NCBI RefSeq assembly: GCF_000013385.1
Contig: NC_007760.1
Span: 4,872,001-4,936,000, forward strand
From: Anaeromyxobacter dehalogenans 2CP-C
Lineage (GTDB): Bacteria > Myxococcota > Myxococcia > Myxococcales > Anaeromyxobacteraceae
Length of the DNA: 64,000 nucleotides
Direction: 5' to 3'
Part shown: positions 1 through 9,982 of the stretch, one piece after another
How the letters are laid out: each line of letters opens with the position of its first letter
How positions within the stretch are numbered: position 1 is the first letter of the stretch
The notes under the pieces: generated by a model
What the model was told of the DNA's origin: nothing
What the model saw: the letters and a program-made list of their open reading frames with translations, nothing else
Database searches by the model: none
Program-made: the position numbers and the translations under genes

Positions 1-211
1 CCACCAGGATCCTTGCCATCGCGGGGGCAGTCTAATCCGGATCGCCGCCCGCGCGACCGCGCCGCATCCCCCGGACGCAGGGCCGGCGCGGGCGGGCGGT
101 CGCCGGCCGCTCGTTTTTTGGCGTGGATGCTGCGACATTTCGCATTTGTCAGGGTTCGAACGGTGGTTACGGATCAGGAATGGCGGCCGGAAGGCCGCCC
201 GGGTGATCCCA
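1..211. other. Upstream region of ftsH-like gene; no gene recognised
   Basis: This left-edge stretch shows no reading frame with a recognisable protein. A T-run near 114-120 gives it the only A+T-rich patch, which could belong to a promoter for the FtsH-like gene starting at 212. I could not fix a -35/-10 pair. It may also contain the end of a gene lying mostly outside the window. Confidence 0.3.
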
Positions 212-2077
212 ATGAACAAGAAGACCGCCGGCTTCAACGTCGCCTACATCTTCCTCGCCGCGCTCGGCGTCCTCATGGTGCAGGACTGGTGGGCCCGCTC
301 GCAGGCGGTCGCCACCCTCCCCTACAGCCAGTTCCAGCAGCTCGTCCGCGAGGACAAGGTGGCGAAGGTCACCGTCTCGCAGGACCAGGTCGCCGGCGAG
401 CTGAAGGAGCCGCTCAACGGCAAGACCCGCTTCGTCGCGATCCGCGTGGACTCGGACATGGCGAAGGAGCTGGACCAGCACGGCGTCACCTACGCCGGCC
501 GCTACGACAGCGACTTCGTGGCGATGCTCCTGTCCTGGGTGGTGCCCATCGCGCTGTTCTTCGGCGTGTGGCTGCTGCTCAGCCGGCGCATGGCGAAGCA
601 GCTCGGCGCGGGCGGTCCGGGCGGCGGGCTCATGTCCATCGGCAAGTCGAAGGCCAAGGTCTACGTGGAGACCGACACGAAGACGACGTTCGCCGACGTG
701 GCCGGGGTGGACGAGGCCAAGGACGAGCTGAAGGAGATCGTCACCTTCCTCAAGGACCCGAAGTCCTACGGCCGGCTCGGCGCCCGCATGCCGAAGGGCG
801 TGCTGCTGGTGGGCCCGCCGGGCACCGGCAAGACCCTGCTCGCGAAGGCGGTGGCGGGCGAGGCGAGCGTGCCGTTCTTCTCCATCTCCGGCTCGGAGTT
901 CGTGGAGATGTTCGTGGGCGTGGGCGCCGCCCGCGTGCGCGACCTGTTCGAGCAGGCCCGCGCCAAGGCGCCGGCCATCATCTTCATCGACGAGCTGGAC
1001 GCGCTCGGGCGCGCCCGCGCCAGCATGCCGGGCATGAGCGGCGGGCACGACGAGAAGGAGCAGACGCTGAACCAGCTGCTGGTGGAGCTGGACGGGTTCG
1101 ACCCCTCCGCCGGCATCGTGCTCCTCGCCGCCACCAACCGGCCCGAGATCCTCGACCCCGCGCTGCTCCGCGCCGGCCGCTTCGACCGGCAGGTGCTGGT
1201 GGACCGTCCGGACCGGGTGGGCCGCCTCGCCATCCTGAAGGTCCACACGCAGCGCGTGGTGCTCGACGACGGCGTGAAGCTGGAGGAGGTGGCGGCGCTC
1301 ACGCCGGGCTTCACCGGCGCGGACCTCGCGAACCTGGTGAACGAGGCCGCGCTGGTGGCCACGCGGCGGGACGCCGAGAAGATCTCGATGGAGGACTTCA
1401 ACGTCGCCGTCGAGCGGATCGTGGCCGGCCTCGAGAAGAAGAACCGGCTGCTCAACCCGCGCGAGCGCGAGGTGGTGGCGCACCACGAGATGGGCCACGC
1501 GCTGGTGGCGGCGGGCCTCGCCGGCACCGACCCGGTGCACAAGATCTCGATCATCCCGCGCGGCATCGGCGCGCTCGGCTACACCATCCAGCGGCCCACC
1601 GAGGACCGCTACCTCATGACGCGCGAGGAGCTGCAGAGCAAGATGGCGGTGCTGCTGGGCGGCCGCGCCGCCGAGCACCTCGTCTTCGACCACCTCTCCA
1701 CCGGCGCCTCCGACGACCTCTCCAAGGCCACCGAGATCGCCCGCAGCATGGTGACCCGCTACGGCATGGGCGAGACGCTCGGGCCGGTGACCTACGAGAC
1801 CGAGCCGAACGGCTACCTGGGCGAGCTGGGGACCCGCCGCCTCTACTCGGAGGCGACCGCCCGCGAGATCGACGTGGCGGTGCGCGACCTGGTGGAGGGC
1901 GCCTTCCAGCGCGCCGCCGGCATCCTCACCGACAACCGGGCGCTGCTCGACCAGGGCGCGTCCGAGCTGCTCGCCCGCGAGACGCTGGCCGGCAACGAGC
2001 TCCAGGCGCTGCTCGGGCGCGTGCACGGCGACGGGCCGCGCGTCGCCGCGGCCAGCGCGGCCAGCGCGGCCAGCTAG
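212..2077 (+). CDS. ftsH: FtsH-type ATP-dependent zinc metalloprotease
   Basis: Membrane-anchored AAA+ protease of the FtsH family, which unfolds and degrades misfolded membrane proteins and short-lived regulators. Counted from the ATG at 212 (621 residues), there are two N-terminal membrane segments (about 9-27 and 103-122), Walker A GPPGTGKT (201-208), Walker B ending IDELD (259-263) and the zinc motif HEMGH (425-429). The usual motif is HEAGH, so the middle residue differs, but both histidines and the glutamate are present. An upstream in-frame start at 146 would add 22 charged residues before the first membrane helix; 212 fits the family better. The C-terminus ends in a short Ala-Ala-Ser tandem. 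It may not be the only FtsH in the genome. Confidence 0.93.
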   Translation: MNKKTAGFNVAYIFLAALGVLMVQDWWARSQAVATLPYSQFQQLVREDKVAKVTVSQDQVAGELKEPLNGKTRFVAIRVDSDMAKELDQHGVTYAGRYDSDFVAMLLSWVVPIALFFGVWLLLSRRMAKQLGAGGPGGGLMSIGKSKAKVYVETDTKTTFADVAGVDEAKDELKEIVTFLKDPKSYGRLGARMPKGVLLVGPPGTGKTLLAKAVAGEASVPFFSISGSEFVEMFVGVGAARVRDLFEQARAKAPAIIFIDELDALGRARASMPGMSGGHDEKEQTLNQLLVELDGFDPSAGIVLLAATNRPEILDPALLRAGRFDRQVLVDRPDRVGRLAILKVHTQRVVLDDGVKLEEVAALTPGFTGADLANLVNEAALVATRRDAEKISMEDFNVAVERIVAGLEKKNRLLNPREREVVAHHEMGHALVAAGLAGTDPVHKISIIPRGIGALGYTIQRPTEDRYLMTREELQSKMAVLLGGRAAEHLVFDHLSTGASDDLSKATEIARSMVTRYGMGETLGPVTYETEPNGYLGELGTRRLYSEATAREIDVAVRDLVEGAFQRAAGILTDNRALLDQGASELLARETLAGNELQALLGRVHGDGPRVAAASAASAAS

Positions 2078-2079
2078 GG

Positions 2080-2205
2080 GGTCCCTCGACTCCGTTCACC
2101 CTGAGCGTCCCTCGACTCCGTTCACCCTGAGCGTAGGCCGCGCCGCCAGGCGCGGCCGGAGTCGAAGGGCCGGGATGAGCGACGGAGTCGAAGGGCCGGA
2201 GTCGA
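2080..2205. repeat. Palindromic intergenic repeat cluster 1
   Basis: Lies directly after the ftsH stop. It has two near-tandem copies of CCCTCGACTCCGTTCACC (from 2083 and 2109), then a hairpin with arms GGCCGCGCC and GGCGCGGCC around a CCA loop, then degraded GAGTCGAAGG copies. The same vocabulary recurs at 18.7, 25.2, 31.0, 31.6, 34.4, 36.9 and 39.7 kb. The repeat runs into the nominal upstream part of the phospholipase D frame, which argues for the later GTG start there. Confidence 0.85.
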
Positions 2206-2261
2206 AGGCCCGCGCGATCCGGCACCTCGACGGCCCGTCCGTTCGATGCTTCACTGATCCG

Positions 2262-3683
2262 GTGTTCCGGGACGCGTGGAGCGCCGCGGTGCTGGTGGTC
2301 GCGACGGGCCTGTCGCTCGTCGCGACGGGCCACGCCGTGCTGCACAAGCGCGACGTCCGCGCGGCGCTGGGCTGGGTGGGGCTCATCTGGCTCGCGCCCA
2401 TCGCCGGCGCGCTCGCGTACCTCCTGTTCGGCGTGAACCGCATCCGCCGGCGGGCCCAGGCCATCGGCCTGCCGGAGGTGCGGAGCCGCGCCGAGGACCG
2501 GCCGCCGCCGCCGCGGCTGCCGTCCGACGCCGAGCACCTCGCGCCGCTGGTGGCGCTCGCCGACGCGGTGGTGCGCCGCCCGCTCGTCGCCGGGAACGCC
2601 ATCACGCTCCTGCCCGGCGGCGGCCTCGCCTACCCGGCCATGCTCGAGGCCATCGACGCGGCCCACCACTCGGTCACCTTCTGCACGTACATCTTCGACA
2701 CCGGGCTGGCCGGCGACGCCTTCGCCGACGCGCTGGCCCGGGCGCACGAGCGCGGCGTGAAGGTGCGGGTGCTGGTGGACGCCATCGGCGTCCGCTACCG
2801 CTGGCCGCCCATCCACCGCCGCCTGCGCCGGCTGGGCGTGCGGACCGAGCTGTTCCTGCCGCGCCTCACCCCGGCCTGGCTGCCGTTCGTGAACCTGCGC
2901 AACCACCGCAAGATCCTGGTGGTGGACGGCCGGATCGGCTTCACCGGCGGGATGAACGTGCGCGACGAGTTCCTGCCCCGCCCCGGCGGCCCGCCGCCGT
3001 TCATGGACCTGCAGGTGCGCATCGAGGGGCCGGTGGTGGCGCACCTCCAGTCGGCGTTCGCGGAGGACTGGCTGTTCACCACCGGCGAGCCGCTCGACGG
3101 CAACGCGTTCTTCCCGCCGCTCGCGGCGGCCGGGTCGGTGCTGGCGCGCGGCGTGGCCGACGGGCCGGACGAGGACTTCGAGGCCATCCGCTGGCTGCTG
3201 CTCGGCGCGCTCTCGGCGGCGCGCCGCCGGGTGCGCGTGGTCACGCCCTACTTCCTCCCCGACCCGCCGCTCATCACCGCGCTCAACGTGGCCGCCATGC
3301 GCGGGGTCGAGGTGGACGTGGTGCTGCCGGAGCGCGGGAACCTGCCGCTCGTGCAGTGGGCGCAGACCGCGCAGCTCTGGCAGGTGCTCGACCGCGGCTG
3401 CCGGGTGTGGTGCACGCCGCCGCCGTTCGATCACACCAAGGCCATGGTGGTGGACGGCGCGTGGTCGCTCCTCGGCTCGGCGAACTGGGACCCGCGCAGC
3501 CTGCGGCTCAACTTCGAGCTGGACGTGGAGGCGTACGACCCGGAGCTGGCGGCGCGGGTGGACCGGCTGGTCGAGGACCGGCTCGCGGCGGCGCGCCCGC
3601 TCACGCTCGCCGAGGTGGACCGGCGTCCGCTCCCGGTGAAGCTGCGCGACGGCGTGGTGCGGCTGCTCTCGCCGTACCTGTGA
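2262..3683 (+). CDS. Cardiolipin synthase-like phospholipase D protein
   Basis: Two HKD motifs, HRKILVVD (about residue 215) and HTKAMVVD (about residue 391), each followed by a Gly-rich turn, mark a bacterial phospholipase D of the cardiolipin synthase type. These enzymes join two phosphatidylglycerols, or PG and PE, at the inner membrane. Two hydrophobic segments at the N-terminus, separated by a His-Lys-Arg-Asp loop, match the membrane anchor of such enzymes. I start at the GTG at 2262 (473 residues) because the upstream ATG at 2175 lies inside a dispersed repeat and its 29 extra residues are repeat translation. Substrate choice cannot be read from the sequence. Confidence 0.88.
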   Translation: MFRDAWSAAVLVVATGLSLVATGHAVLHKRDVRAALGWVGLIWLAPIAGALAYLLFGVNRIRRRAQAIGLPEVRSRAEDRPPPPRLPSDAEHLAPLVALADAVVRRPLVAGNAITLLPGGGLAYPAMLEAIDAAHHSVTFCTYIFDTGLAGDAFADALARAHERGVKVRVLVDAIGVRYRWPPIHRRLRRLGVRTELFLPRLTPAWLPFVNLRNHRKILVVDGRIGFTGGMNVRDEFLPRPGGPPPFMDLQVRIEGPVVAHLQSAFAEDWLFTTGEPLDGNAFFPPLAAAGSVLARGVADGPDEDFEAIRWLLLGALSAARRRVRVVTPYFLPDPPLITALNVAAMRGVEVDVVLPERGNLPLVQWAQTAQLWQVLDRGCRVWCTPPPFDHTKAMVVDGAWSLLGSANWDPRSLRLNFELDVEAYDPELAARVDRLVEDRLAAARPLTLAEVDRRPLPVKLRDGVVRLLSPYL

Positions 3684-3898
3684 CGCCCGCGTTCACCCAC
3701 CGTCGATCGAGGCGGAAGCGACCGGGGAGGATCGGGGCGGGCGGCGCATTCGTCGCCCCGCGCGTCCACGAAGTTGCGAGGCCACCGCGCGGCGTGGCAT
3801 GAGGGGTTGCGGCTGGCCCGATGGGTCGTCGCGTGGTCGTGGGGCAGCGTGTGGGCGTGGGTGGGTGCAGCGTGCGTGGGGGAGGGGTGTCCAGCTCG

Positions 3899-4732
3899 AT
3901 GCGAGGGTTCCCGCAGGTAGACTATCGGCGGGACCCGCGCCTGCCGGTGAGCGCGCCCGCCGTGCTCGCCGCGAGCGACGGCCGCTGGGACGTCATCGCC
4001 GAGGACTTCGCCGCCGGCGGCTGCCGCGTGGTGTCCCCGGTCCCGCTCCGGCTCGGCACCGCCGCCTACCTGACCTTGCAGCTCCCCTCCGGCGCGGGCC
4101 ACGTGGCCGCCACCGCCACCGTCGCCTGGAACACCGCCGCGCCGCCCTGGCGGATCGGCTTCGCGTTCGCGCGCTCCGGCGGCGAGGAGCGCGCCCGCCA
4201 GGTCCGCGCGCTGCTCGACGCGAACCCGCGGCTCGGCCGCCGCCCGCAGCCGCTCCGCCCGAGCGCGCGGCTGCGGCTCGGGGCGCCGCCGGATCCCTGC
4301 CCGGTGTTCACCCGCGACGAGCGGGTGGTGCTGCGGGCCGCCCGCGACGCGCTGGCGGTGCGCGAGCTGTTCGGCCGCCACGCGGTCCGCGCCGTCGAGC
4401 TGCGCCGCGCGCTGCAGGGCCTCATGCTCCACGGCTGGATCCAGACCGGCGCGCCGCGCGCCACCGACCGGCGCTGGTCGGCGGTGCTGGCGGAGACGCT
4501 CTCGACCGGCGGTGCGCGCGCCACCCGCGACCGCCCCGCCGACGGCGCCGGCTACCGCCCGCTGCGCGGCCGGCGCGCCCAGGCGTTCGTGGACCTGGCC
4601 CGCGCCGAGAGCGCCGAGGGGCACGACGCCTCCGCGGTGGAGTGGCTGCAGGCCGCGCTGGCCGCCTCGCCCGAGGACCCGTTCATCCTCGCCGCGCTCG
4701 ACGCGCTCACCGTGGGTCACGCCCGCGGCTGA
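3899..4732 (+). CDS. PilZ domain protein with unrecognised C-terminal region
   Basis: The N-terminal 100 residues fit a PilZ domain, the c-di-GMP receptor module: an RRDPR motif near residue 10 supplies the RxxxR signature and AEDFAAGG supplies the D/NxSxxG-like turn, although Ser is replaced by Ala. Beta-rich segments follow. The remaining roughly 170 residues are Arg/Ala-rich and helical and I do not recognise them. They include a stretch resembling a helical repeat pair near the end. The ATG at 3899 is preceded by a strong GGGGAGGGG site and is preferred over the one at 3821. Binding of c-di-GMP is inferred from the family; the Ser to Ala change could weaken it. Confidence 0.75.
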   Translation: MRGFPQVDYRRDPRLPVSAPAVLAASDGRWDVIAEDFAAGGCRVVSPVPLRLGTAAYLTLQLPSGAGHVAATATVAWNTAAPPWRIGFAFARSGGEERARQVRALLDANPRLGRRPQPLRPSARLRLGAPPDPCPVFTRDERVVLRAARDALAVRELFGRHAVRAVELRRALQGLMLHGWIQTGAPRATDRRWSAVLAETLSTGGARATRDRPADGAGYRPLRGRRAQAFVDLARAESAEGHDASAVEWLQAALAASPEDPFILAALDALTVGHARG

Positions 4733-4810
4733 GGAAGGGCTCGCACGAGGTCCCCGCGGGCGTGGCTGAACGCCGCGTCAACCCTCCCCCACCCTGGGCT
4801 CCGCCGCCTC

Positions 4811-4837
4811 TGGTAGGCTCCTCCGGAGGGAGGGGTC
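4811..4837 (+). promoter_or_regulatory. Extended -10 promoter and ribosome site of the DUF2157 gene
   Basis: TGGTAGGCT (4811-4819) fits an extended -10 element. It is followed by a strong purine ribosome site, GGAGGGAGGGG (4825-4835), two bases before the ATG. No clear -35 hexamer is present. The same TAGGCT-type -10 recurs just before other genes in this window. Confidence 0.45.
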
Positions 4838-6157
4838 ATGGAGCACGCATCGCGCCGGTTTCGCGAGGAGCTTCGCCGGGAGCTCCCGCGCTGGCAGCAG
4901 GACGGCCTGGTCTCGCCCGACGCGGCCGCGGCGCTCTGGTCGCGCTACCGGCTGGCCGAGGCGGAGCCGGCGTCCGGGCCGGGCCTCCTGCCGGTGTACG
5001 CGCTCGGCGCGCTGCTGGTCGGCGCGGGCGTGGTGTCGCTGGTGGCCTGGCACTGGGAGGACATGGGCCCGGCGCTCCAGCTCGCGCTCATCGGCGCGGC
5101 CATGGTGGCGAGCCACGCCGGCGGGTTGGCGCTCTGGCGCGGCCGCGCGCCGCGGCTCGGGCACGCGCTCACGCTGCTCGGCACCGTGATCTTCGGCGCG
5201 AACGTGGGGCTGGTGGCGCAGATCTTCCACGTGAGCGGCGTGTGGTGGGGCGGGTTCGCCGCGTTCGCGGCGGGCGCGCTCGTCGCCGGCGTCGCCTACC
5301 CGAGCCTGCCGCAGCTGCTGCTCGGCGCGGTGCTCGGGCTCTGGGTGTCCGGCCCCGGGCTCGCGCACGATCACTCCGGGCCCGGCCTCGCCGCCGCCTG
5401 GGTGGTCGCCCCCGCGCTCGTCGCGCTGGCCTGGCGCGAGCGCTCGCGCGCGCTCGCGGTGGTGGCCGCGCTCGGCCTGGCGCCCGTCTCCGGGTTCGCG
5501 CTGTTCGGCGCGAGGCTGGACCGCGGCTGGGTGGTGGTGGTGCTGTGCCTGGCGGCCGCGCTCTGCGCGACCCCGCTCGCGGCCGCGCCGCTCGCCGCCC
5601 GCTCCGACACCGGCGCCCGCCTGTCCGGCGCGCTCCGCGTCACCGGCCGCCTGCTGTTCTACGCGGCCGCCGCGGTGCTCTCCTTCACCGAGCTCGCCCA
5701 CGAGCTGCGCTTCCGCGGCGCCCTGCCCGGCCTCGTGCTCGCCGCCGCGGCGCCGGCCGCCGCCTTCGCGGTCGCGGCGCTCGCGATCGGCCTGCGCCGG
5801 CCGGAGGTGGACCCGCTCGCGCGCGGCGAGGCCATGCTGGTGGGCGCCACCGTGATCGCGCTCGCCGCCGGCATGTCGCTCGAGACCGGCACCGGCACCG
5901 CGCTCGTCGCGAACCTGGCCATCGCGTTCCTCGCCGCGGGGCGCATCGTGCGCGGGCTCTCCGGCCTGCGCCGGGCGCCGTTCTGGGAGGGCATGGCCGT
6001 CGCGGGCGGGCTCACGCTCGTCCGCTTCGTCTCCATCGACACCGGCCTCTGGCTGAAGGGCGCCGGCTTCATCGCCTGCGGCGCGGCGGTGCTGCTCGGC
6101 GGGATCGCGTTCGAGCGCCGGCGCGCCCGCGCCGCGGAGGTGACCCATGCCGCGTGA
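4838..6157 (+). CDS. DUF2157 multi-pass membrane protein
   Basis: Predicted inner-membrane protein of 439 residues. The N-terminal cytosolic part (FREELRRELPRWQQDGLVSP and an ALWSRYRL stretch) is the DUF2157 signature. It is followed by about 11-12 hydrophobic segments from about residue 47 to the end. Members are commonly encoded beside a GDYXXLXY protein, as here, where the last codons overlap the next gene by 11 bases. Function is unknown for the family; some annotators treat the pair as a membrane complex. An excellent ribosome site supports the ATG at 4838. Confidence 0.85.
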   Translation: MEHASRRFREELRRELPRWQQDGLVSPDAAAALWSRYRLAEAEPASGPGLLPVYALGALLVGAGVVSLVAWHWEDMGPALQLALIGAAMVASHAGGLALWRGRAPRLGHALTLLGTVIFGANVGLVAQIFHVSGVWWGGFAAFAAGALVAGVAYPSLPQLLLGAVLGLWVSGPGLAHDHSGPGLAAAWVVAPALVALAWRERSRALAVVAALGLAPVSGFALFGARLDRGWVVVVLCLAAALCATPLAAAPLAARSDTGARLSGALRVTGRLLFYAAAAVLSFTELAHELRFRGALPGLVLAAAAPAAAFAVAALAIGLRRPEVDPLARGEAMLVGATVIALAAGMSLETGTGTALVANLAIAFLAAGRIVRGLSGLRRAPFWEGMAVAGGLTLVRFVSIDTGLWLKGAGFIACGAAVLLGGIAFERRRARAAEVTHAA

Positions 6158-6665
6158 CCGCTCGCCGTCCTGGGGCCGCCTGGCGATCGTCCTCGCGGTC
6201 CAGCTCGCCATCCTGGCCGCCATCCCGTTCCGCCAGGCGCGGGCCCGCCTCGCTGGCGAGGACGTGGTGCTGGAGTCGATGCCGGTGGACCCGCTCGACC
6301 CGCTCTCCGGCTACTACGTCGCGCTCGCCTGGCGCGCCGAGCGCGACGCCGGCCCGTGGCAGGGGCCGGGCGACGGCGCCTGGCTGGTGATCCGGCGCAA
6401 CCTGCCGGCCTGGGTGGGCGAGGCGTGCCTGGGCGAGCGACCGCCGCCCGAGCCCGAGCGGATCGCCATCCGCGCGGAGCGCACGGACGGCGGGTGCCGC
6501 ATCCCCTCGGCGCAGCGCTTCTACATCCCCGAGGCGCGCCGCGCCGAGGTCGAGGCCGCCATGCGCGAGACCGGGCGCACCGCGCTCGTGGACGCGCGGG
6601 TGGACGCGGACGGGAACGTGGTGCTGCTCCGGCTGCGCGCCGGCGCGACGGTGGTCGGGCGCTGA
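6147..6665 (+). CDS. GDYXXLXY domain protein
   Basis: A 172-residue protein with one N-terminal hydrophobic segment (about residues 9-25) and an extracytoplasmic domain. The segment DPLDPLSGYYVALAW corresponds to the GDYXXLXY signature, with Ser-Gly-Tyr-Tyr in place of Gly-Asp-Tyr and Trp at the last position. The arrangement after DUF2157 with an 11-base overlap is the usual partner context and implies translational coupling. Its stop is three bases from the stop of the convergent histidine kinase. The biochemical role is unknown. Confidence 0.8.
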   Translation: MPRDRSPSWGRLAIVLAVQLAILAAIPFRQARARLAGEDVVLESMPVDPLDPLSGYYVALAWRAERDAGPWQGPGDGAWLVIRRNLPAWVGEACLGERPPPEPERIAIRAERTDGGCRIPSAQRFYIPEARRAEVEAAMRETGRTALVDARVDADGNVVLLRLRAGATVVGR

Positions 6666-6668
6666 CGG

Positions 6669-8078
6669 CTACGAGCGCGGCTCCGGCGGCGCGAGCGGGA
6701 CGGCGAGCCGCGCCACGGTGCCGCCGCCCTCGCGGTCGAGGAGCGCGAGCGCGCCGCCGTGCGCGTCCGCGACCTTCTTCGCGAGCGCGAGGCCGAGCCC
6801 GGTGCCCTTCTCCTTGGTGGTGAAGAACGGGCGGAACAGGCCGGCCCGCGCCTGCGGCCCCAGCCCCGCCCCGCGGTCGCGCACCTCGAACACCGCCTCG
6901 CCGCCCACCGCGCGCCCCGACAGCTCCACCTCGCTCGCGGCCGGCGCCGCCTCGACCGCGTTCCGCACCAGGTTCACGAGCGCGCGCCGGAGCTGCTCGC
7001 GGTCGGCCCGCGCCTCGCCCGCGCCCTTCACGCCGAGCGACACCTGCCGCGCCGCCGCGAGCGGCGAGGCGATCTCCGCCACCTCCGCGACCAGCGCCCC
7101 GAGCTCCACCGCCTCGCGCACCGGCGGACGCGTCCGGGCGTAGTCGAGGAACTCCTCGACGACCTTCGACAGCGCCGCCAGCTCGGAGCGGATGCGCGCC
7201 ACGTGCGCCGCCTCGGGCCGGCCCTCCAGCTCCTCCGAGAGGATCCCGGCGAACAGGTCGAGCGCGCCGAGCGGGTTGCGCACCTCGTGCGCGATGCCGG
7301 CGAGCAGGGTCTCGCGCTCCTCGTCCCGGGCGCGGAGCGCCTTGCGCATCTCCTCCAGCGTGTCGCGCAGCATGCCCAGCTCGTCGCGGCGGCCCCGCGG
7401 CCACAGCGGCGTCTCGAGGTCGCCGCGCCCGATGCGCCGCGCGGCCTCGGCGAGGCGGGTGAGCGGCCGGGTCACCGAGAGCGAGGCGCCCGCGGCCACG
7501 AGCGCGCCCAGCACCGCGCCGGCCACCGCCAGCGTCGCGAGCAGGCGGCGGAAGCGGCGGAAGGTGGCGAACGAGGCGGCGGTGCCGTCGGCGCCCACCA
7601 CCGCCACCACCTTGCCGGAGGCGTCGAGGAGCGGCGCGTAGCCGCTCTTGTAGAGCAGGCCGTCCGAGCCCTCGAACATCACCTGGCTCGCCACCGGCCG
7701 CCCGGCCGCGGCCTGCGCGATCTCCAGCCGGTCGCGCTCCAGCGCCGGCACCGGCTCGCCGATGCGGGTGCGGCCGTCGGAGTCCGCGAGGGCGGTGCGG
7801 TCGGGCCGGATCACGTAGAGGCGCGTGCCGGTGCTGCGCGCCAGCACGTCGAGGCGCGCGCGCACGTGGCCGTAGGTCCGGGTGCGCTCCTCGCCCGGCT
7901 CGAGCCGCGCCACCCGCTCCGCCGGCAGGGCCGAGGCCGCCGCCTGCGCCGCCGCGGTGAGGCGGGCCGAGAGCTCGTCCTCGAGCGCGCGCCGCGCCAG
8001 CCGGTCGGCGAGGAGCGCCATCGCGGCGAGCGAGACGAGCGCGGGGAGGGCGGCGGCGAGGGCGAAGCGGAGGCGCAC
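6669..8078 (-). CDS. Membrane sensor histidine kinase, orphan
   Basis: 469 residues arranged as: membrane helix (about 5-27), periplasmic sensor region of about 150 residues that looks like a single Cache-type fold, second membrane helix (about 178-200), HAMP, dimerisation/phosphoacceptor helix with GIAHEVRNPLG (His264), and a C-terminal ATPase with NLVRNAVEA (N box), DRGAGLG (G1) and GTGLGLA (G2). It should autophosphorylate on His264 in response to an external signal. No response regulator is adjacent, so the partner is unknown. It is convergent with the GDYXXLXY gene. Confidence 0.92.
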   Translation of the reverse strand: MRLRFALAAALPALVSLAAMALLADRLARRALEDELSARLTAAAQAAASALPAERVARLEPGEERTRTYGHVRARLDVLARSTGTRLYVIRPDRTALADSDGRTRIGEPVPALERDRLEIAQAAAGRPVASQVMFEGSDGLLYKSGYAPLLDASGKVVAVVGADGTAASFATFRRFRRLLATLAVAGAVLGALVAAGASLSVTRPLTRLAEAARRIGRGDLETPLWPRGRRDELGMLRDTLEEMRKALRARDEERETLLAGIAHEVRNPLGALDLFAGILSEELEGRPEAAHVARIRSELAALSKVVEEFLDYARTRPPVREAVELGALVAEVAEIASPLAAARQVSLGVKGAGEARADREQLRRALVNLVRNAVEAAPAASEVELSGRAVGGEAVFEVRDRGAGLGPQARAGLFRPFFTTKEKGTGLGLALAKKVADAHGGALALLDREGGGTVARLAVPLAPPEPRS

Positions 8079-8131
8079 GGGGCGATCCTAGCCGGATCGC
8101 GACCGGCCGGGGACGGCGCCCGCGCGGTCGG

Positions 8132-9205
8132 TCACCGGCGCTCCTCGAGCGCGGCGGCGAGGCTCGCCGGGCCGGAGTGCGCGAGCAGGAACTCGCGGAC
8201 CACCGGGAACACCTGCTCCGGCGCGCCGCGCCCGAGCAGCAGGTCGGTGTGCCCGTAGTCGCGCTCGAACACCACGTAGCGCTTCGGGCCGCCCCAGCGA
8301 CGGTAGGTCGCCTGCACCACCGAGGGCGGCGCGAGCCCGTCGCGCTCGGCGGCCACGAACAGCGCCGGCTGCGCGCACCCCTCCAGCCCGGCGCGGTAGT
8401 CGGCCTCCCCGTCCATCGACCGGAACGAGTCCTCGCGGATGAACGTCGCGAACTGCTCCAGCACCCCGGGCTCCAGGTTCTCGAGCCCGTTCGCGAGCAG
8501 GCGCCGGTACACCGGGGCCGCCACGTTCCGCATGTTGATGGCGAGGTCGGCCCAGGCCGGGTGCCAGTGGCCGGCGAACGGGGCCAGCATCCGGGCCGCC
8601 ACCCGGGTGAAGCGGCCGAGCACGGTGAAGCGCAGCAGCACCAGCTTCTTCAGCCGCTCCTGCACGTCGAAGTGCGCCGGCGCCGCCAGCGCGACGATCC
8701 CGGCGATGCGCTCGGGGTAGCGCTGGCAGGCGGCGAGGCCCATGAGCGCGCCCTGGCTGTGGCCGACCCAGAGCACCTGCCGGGCGCCGGTGGCGGCGCG
8801 GACGGCGTCGAGCGCCGCGGGCACGTCCTCGCGCAGGTACGTGTCGAGGTTCCAGCGGCGCGGCGCGCCGGGGCCGCGGCGGGAGGCGCCGTGGCCGCGG
8901 TGGTCGAGCGAGAAGCAGTCGAAGCCCGCCCGCGCCAGGTGCGCGGCGAGCGCGTAGCGCTCCACGCCGAACTCGAACGCCTGCCGGTTCATGGCGATGC
9001 CGTGCACGAGCAGCACCGGCGGGAGCCGCGCCGCCACCCTCGGGCGGCACCGCCCCAGGCCGAGGGTCCAGCCGTCGCGGGTGGGGACCGATAGCAGCTC
9101 GTCCTCCACCGGCGGCACGGCCAGCCGCCAGGACCAGAACGCGTAGTGGAGCAGGGTCGCGGCCAGGAGGATCCCGGCGGCCGCGATCGCGACGGGGAGG
9201 GACAT
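8132..9205 (-). CDS. Membrane-anchored alpha/beta hydrolase
   Basis: 357 residues beginning with one hydrophobic anchor (about residues 2-22), then an alpha/beta hydrolase fold: oxyanion HG motif in LLVHGIAMNR, SLDHRGHGAS, nucleophile elbow GHSQG, a later acid in AAERDGLAPP and catalytic His in YGHTDLLLG. The order matches lipase/esterase-like members that resemble steryl or polyester hydrolases. The substrate is not evident. It sits 53 bases upstream of the histidine kinase on the same strand and could be cotranscribed with it. Confidence 0.85.
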   Translation of the reverse strand: MSLPVAIAAAGILLAATLLHYAFWSWRLAVPPVEDELLSVPTRDGWTLGLGRCRPRVAARLPPVLLVHGIAMNRQAFEFGVERYALAAHLARAGFDCFSLDHRGHGASRRGPGAPRRWNLDTYLREDVPAALDAVRAATGARQVLWVGHSQGALMGLAACQRYPERIAGIVALAAPAHFDVQERLKKLVLLRFTVLGRFTRVAARMLAPFAGHWHPAWADLAINMRNVAAPVYRRLLANGLENLEPGVLEQFATFIREDSFRSMDGEADYRAGLEGCAQPALFVAAERDGLAPPSVVQATYRRWGGPKRYVVFERDYGHTDLLLGRGAPEQVFPVVREFLLAHSGPASLAAALEERR

Positions 9206-9311
9206 GGGGCGCGCATTCTACGGCGGGCGCGCCGGGGGCGCCCGGCGCCGGGCCGGCGATGCGACCCGAAGCCGCCGGGGCGCGGCCGGACGCCTCGCCC
9301 CGTCGCGAGCG

Positions 9312-9327
9312 TGGCCCACCCGTTGCA
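9312..9327 (+). promoter_or_regulatory. Sigma54-like -24/-12 promoter before glnB
   Basis: TGGCCCACCCGTTGCA keeps GG at -24 and GC at -12 with the exact spacing that sigma54 demands (consensus TGGCACG-N4-TTGCW). Transcription would begin near 9338, leaving a leader of about 230 bases before glnB. Sigma54 control of P-II genes is standard biology, and an NtrC activator is encoded just downstream. No NtrC binding site was identified by eye. Confidence 0.55.
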
Positions 9328-9904
<577 letters not shown>

Positions 9905-9982
9905 GCGCCCGGGCGCCCGTTCCGGCGGGCGCCCCGTCCTCCGCCCCCCGCGCACGCGGGGGCGCACCGGTCCACCGCACCC

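Noticed and set aside
167-2026. Long minus-strand frame opposite the ftsH-like gene
   Set aside because: Its translation is rich in His, Val and Arg, the typical antisense image of a G+C-rich gene.
2048-2074. Three 9-base tandem units (GCGGCCAGC) at the end of ftsH
   Set aside because: Short Ala-Ala-Ser codon repetition at a protein C-terminus; three units are not enough to suggest a variable locus.
2175-2261. Upstream ATG start of the phospholipase D gene
   Set aside because: The 29 added residues are translation of the dispersed repeat and precede the membrane segments typical of the family start.
3795-3810. Sigma54-like TGGCATGAGGGGTTGC before the PilZ gene
   Set aside because: The distance between GG and GC is one base too long; sigma54 promoters tolerate almost no spacing change.
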